From NCBI GenBank assembly GCA_002413395.1, contig DHWX01000112.1, forward strand, positions 1-7,845: 7,845 nt of DNA. Reading direction: 5' to 3'. The position numbers and the translations under genes were made by a program. Numbering within the stretch: the stretch's first letter is position 1; each line of letters starts with the position of its first letter. Origin of the DNA: Polaromonas sp. UBA5171 (GTDB lineage: Bacteria; Pseudomonadota; Gammaproteobacteria; Burkholderiales; Burkholderiaceae_C). This document shows positions 6,951 to 7,845 of this stretch, piece after piece. A model generated the notes under the pieces. That model saw only the letters and a list, made by a program, of their open reading frames with translations. It searched no databases and was not told where the DNA came from.

Positions 6951-7000
6951 CGCTATACAAACAGTAGCTGCTTGCGCATAGTGCACAATGGCTAGAGGCT
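6951..7000. repeat. Short intergenic element resembling dispersed Comamonadaceae repeats
   Basis: The stretch reads GCTATACAAACAGTAGCTGC, then TTGCGCATAGTGCACAATGG, then CTAGAGGCT. Words such as AGCTGCTTGCGC and GGCTAGAGGC recur, as I recall, between genes in Comamonadaceae genomes as imperfect hairpins. Here the pairing is weak, with small palindromes TGCGCA and GTGCAC. It sits between converging coding sequences, just where the kinase remnant breaks off. Recognition is from memory and cannot be confirmed inside this window. Confidence 0.35.
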
Positions 7001-7002
7001 GA

Positions 7003-7348
7003 ACTCACGAACGCACGATCATGGGCTTCTGAGAAGACCAGCGAGATGGCTGGGTTGTCAGGCGCAGCCAGCGGCACCAGTGTGATGCCCAAGCGCTGCG
7101 CCAACAATGCCACCGCCTGATCCACCAGACCTTGCCCCATCGGGATGCAAAGCGACACCTGCAAACCAAGTGCCGCAGCCACCGTTGCGGTGTTGAGCGC
7201 GCCACCCAGCGTCAGCGTAATGCCATCCACAAATACTTCTTCACCCGGTGCCGGGTGGTCGTGTGGCGGCACGAAAACTTCAAAGTAGGCCAACCACCCC
7301 ACAACGACGAGATCAGTCGTGCACGGGAACCCCGCTGCTTGTTGCCAT
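7003..7348 (-). pseudogene. Remnant of a PfkB-family sugar kinase (N-terminal third only)
   Basis: Translated on the minus strand from 7302, about 100 residues match the start of a PfkB/ribokinase-type carbohydrate kinase: GWLAYFEVFVPP, then GEEVFVDG, the LGGALNTATVAAALG glycine/asparagine substrate motif, and the APDNPAISLVF strand. Family members have about 300 residues; here homology stops near 7003 and the ATP-binding and catalytic (GxGD) half is missing. The frame continues only into intergenic sequence and ends at 6922. A well-placed ATG at 7346-7348, with GAGG ahead of it, six bases after the SH3 gene stop, reads MATSSGVPVHD and then hits TGA; dropping one T there joins it to DLVVVGW. 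So the gene seems both frameshifted near its start and truncated. It was probably once the second gene of an operon with the SH3 gene. Function lost. Confidence 0.75.
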
Positions 7349-7354
7349 CTGTCC

Positions 7355-7807
7355 TCACCAGCCCCAGACCAGGCGGCTCAATATCCAGCCTTTCAACCCG
7401 CCCTCACGTTGAACCTTGACCCAGGCGTTGCGGTGCCCCAGTGTGCGCATCACTTCCCCGTACTCGGCCTTGCCGAGGATCCGGCTATGGGTGCTAGGCG
7501 CACTGCGAACATTTGCAACGCCCGTTTTCACAATCACATGGGGCGTCTTGGTCATCAACGGGCGATACACCCAGCCCGTATCATTTTCAAAGTCGAGCAC
7601 CTTCAGCCATTTTCCTTTGCGACCAGTCACCTCCAGTGGATAGCCTTTGCTCAGTGCCCAGAGGATGGAATGTTTGGTGCTGGCACCCGCTCGCATGTTG
7701 ACCTCGTGCCTGTCAACGCTCACCATGCTCCTGGCTTGCACTGCGGCAGAAAATACAAACAATGTCAACGTAACCAACCACGCAAACAGGCCTTTAAATC
7801 TAAACAT
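7355..7807 (-). CDS. Exported protein with two bacterial SH3 (SH3b) domains
   Basis: The 150-residue protein begins with a classic signal peptide (positive MFRFK, hydrophobic core about 6-20, likely cleavage after VQA at 23-25), so it should be periplasmic or surface-located. The rest is two tandem SH3b domains: about 28-85, with VNMRAGAS (36-43) and GWVYRPL, and about 90-148, with ANVRSAPS (98-105) and KGWILSRL. Such domains bind peptidoglycan or peptides; no catalytic domain is attached, so it is probably an envelope binding or adaptor protein of unknown role. The start is supported by GGAG at 7812-7815, four bases before ATG. Its stop lies six bases before the likely old start of the kinase remnant. 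It converges on the trehalose operon and is probably unrelated to it. Confidence 0.88.
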   Translation of the reverse strand: MFRFKGLFAWLVTLTLFVFSAAVQARSMVSVDRHEVNMRAGASTKHSILWALSKGYPLEVTGRKGKWLKVLDFENDTGWVYRPLMTKTPHVIVKTGVANVRSAPSTHSRILGKAEYGEVMRTLGHRNAWVKVQREGGLKGWILSRLVWGW

Positions 7808-7845
7808 GAGACTCCGATATCAAAAAATAAAGCGTGCTTATCCGG

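Noticed and set aside
6937..6990. Possible terminator after the antiporter gene.
   Set aside because: No strong GC stem followed by a T run on either strand; only weak imperfect pairing is visible.

Overview
The window reads as chromosomal DNA of a GC-rich betaproteobacterium, most likely Comamonadaceae (Rhodoferax/Polaromonas-like). This is inferred from codon usage, the character of the MarR, GT20 and PfkB proteins, and a short intergenic element that looks typical of that family. No rRNA, tRNA or marker gene is present to prove it.

Layout: a non-coding AT-rich leader (1-238) with a candidate palindromic operator; then five plus-strand genes in a tight series: a MarR-family regulator (239-706), a trehalose-6-phosphate synthase with a membrane and periplasmic sensor-like N-terminus (729-2954), trehalose-6-phosphate phosphatase (2954-3715), a cytosolic GH15 glucohydrolase (about 3865-5661) and a CPA1-type cation/proton antiporter (5686-6936). 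Gaps are 22 bp, a 1-bp overlap, about 150 bp and 24 bp. The one large gap is almost wholly filled by a 167-bp palindromic element (3683-3849), which also supplies the last ten codons and the stop of otsB. On the minus strand, facing this series, are a two-SH3b-domain exported protein (7355-7807) and, just downstream of it, the decayed 5' remnant of a PfkB-family sugar kinase (about 7003-7348).

How the genes may work together (inference): OtsA and OtsB make trehalose from UDP-glucose and glucose-6-phosphate. The GH15 enzyme, lacking a signal peptide and lying in the same operon, is well placed to hydrolyse trehalose (or another alpha-glucan) back to glucose. The antiporter would handle Na+/K+ and pH. 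Together this looks like an osmotic/ionic stress cassette. Its most unusual part is the synthase: the biosynthetic enzyme is fused to a two-helix, periplasmic-loop module of the kind normally found on histidine kinases and chemoreceptors, which suggests direct sensing of the envelope by the enzyme.

The second notable point is the small inverted-repeat element. Removing it restores a sensible empty site, CTAG, in which otsB would run on and overlap the start of the GH15 gene. This fits insertion of an IS630-type MITE that uncoupled synthesis from degradation.
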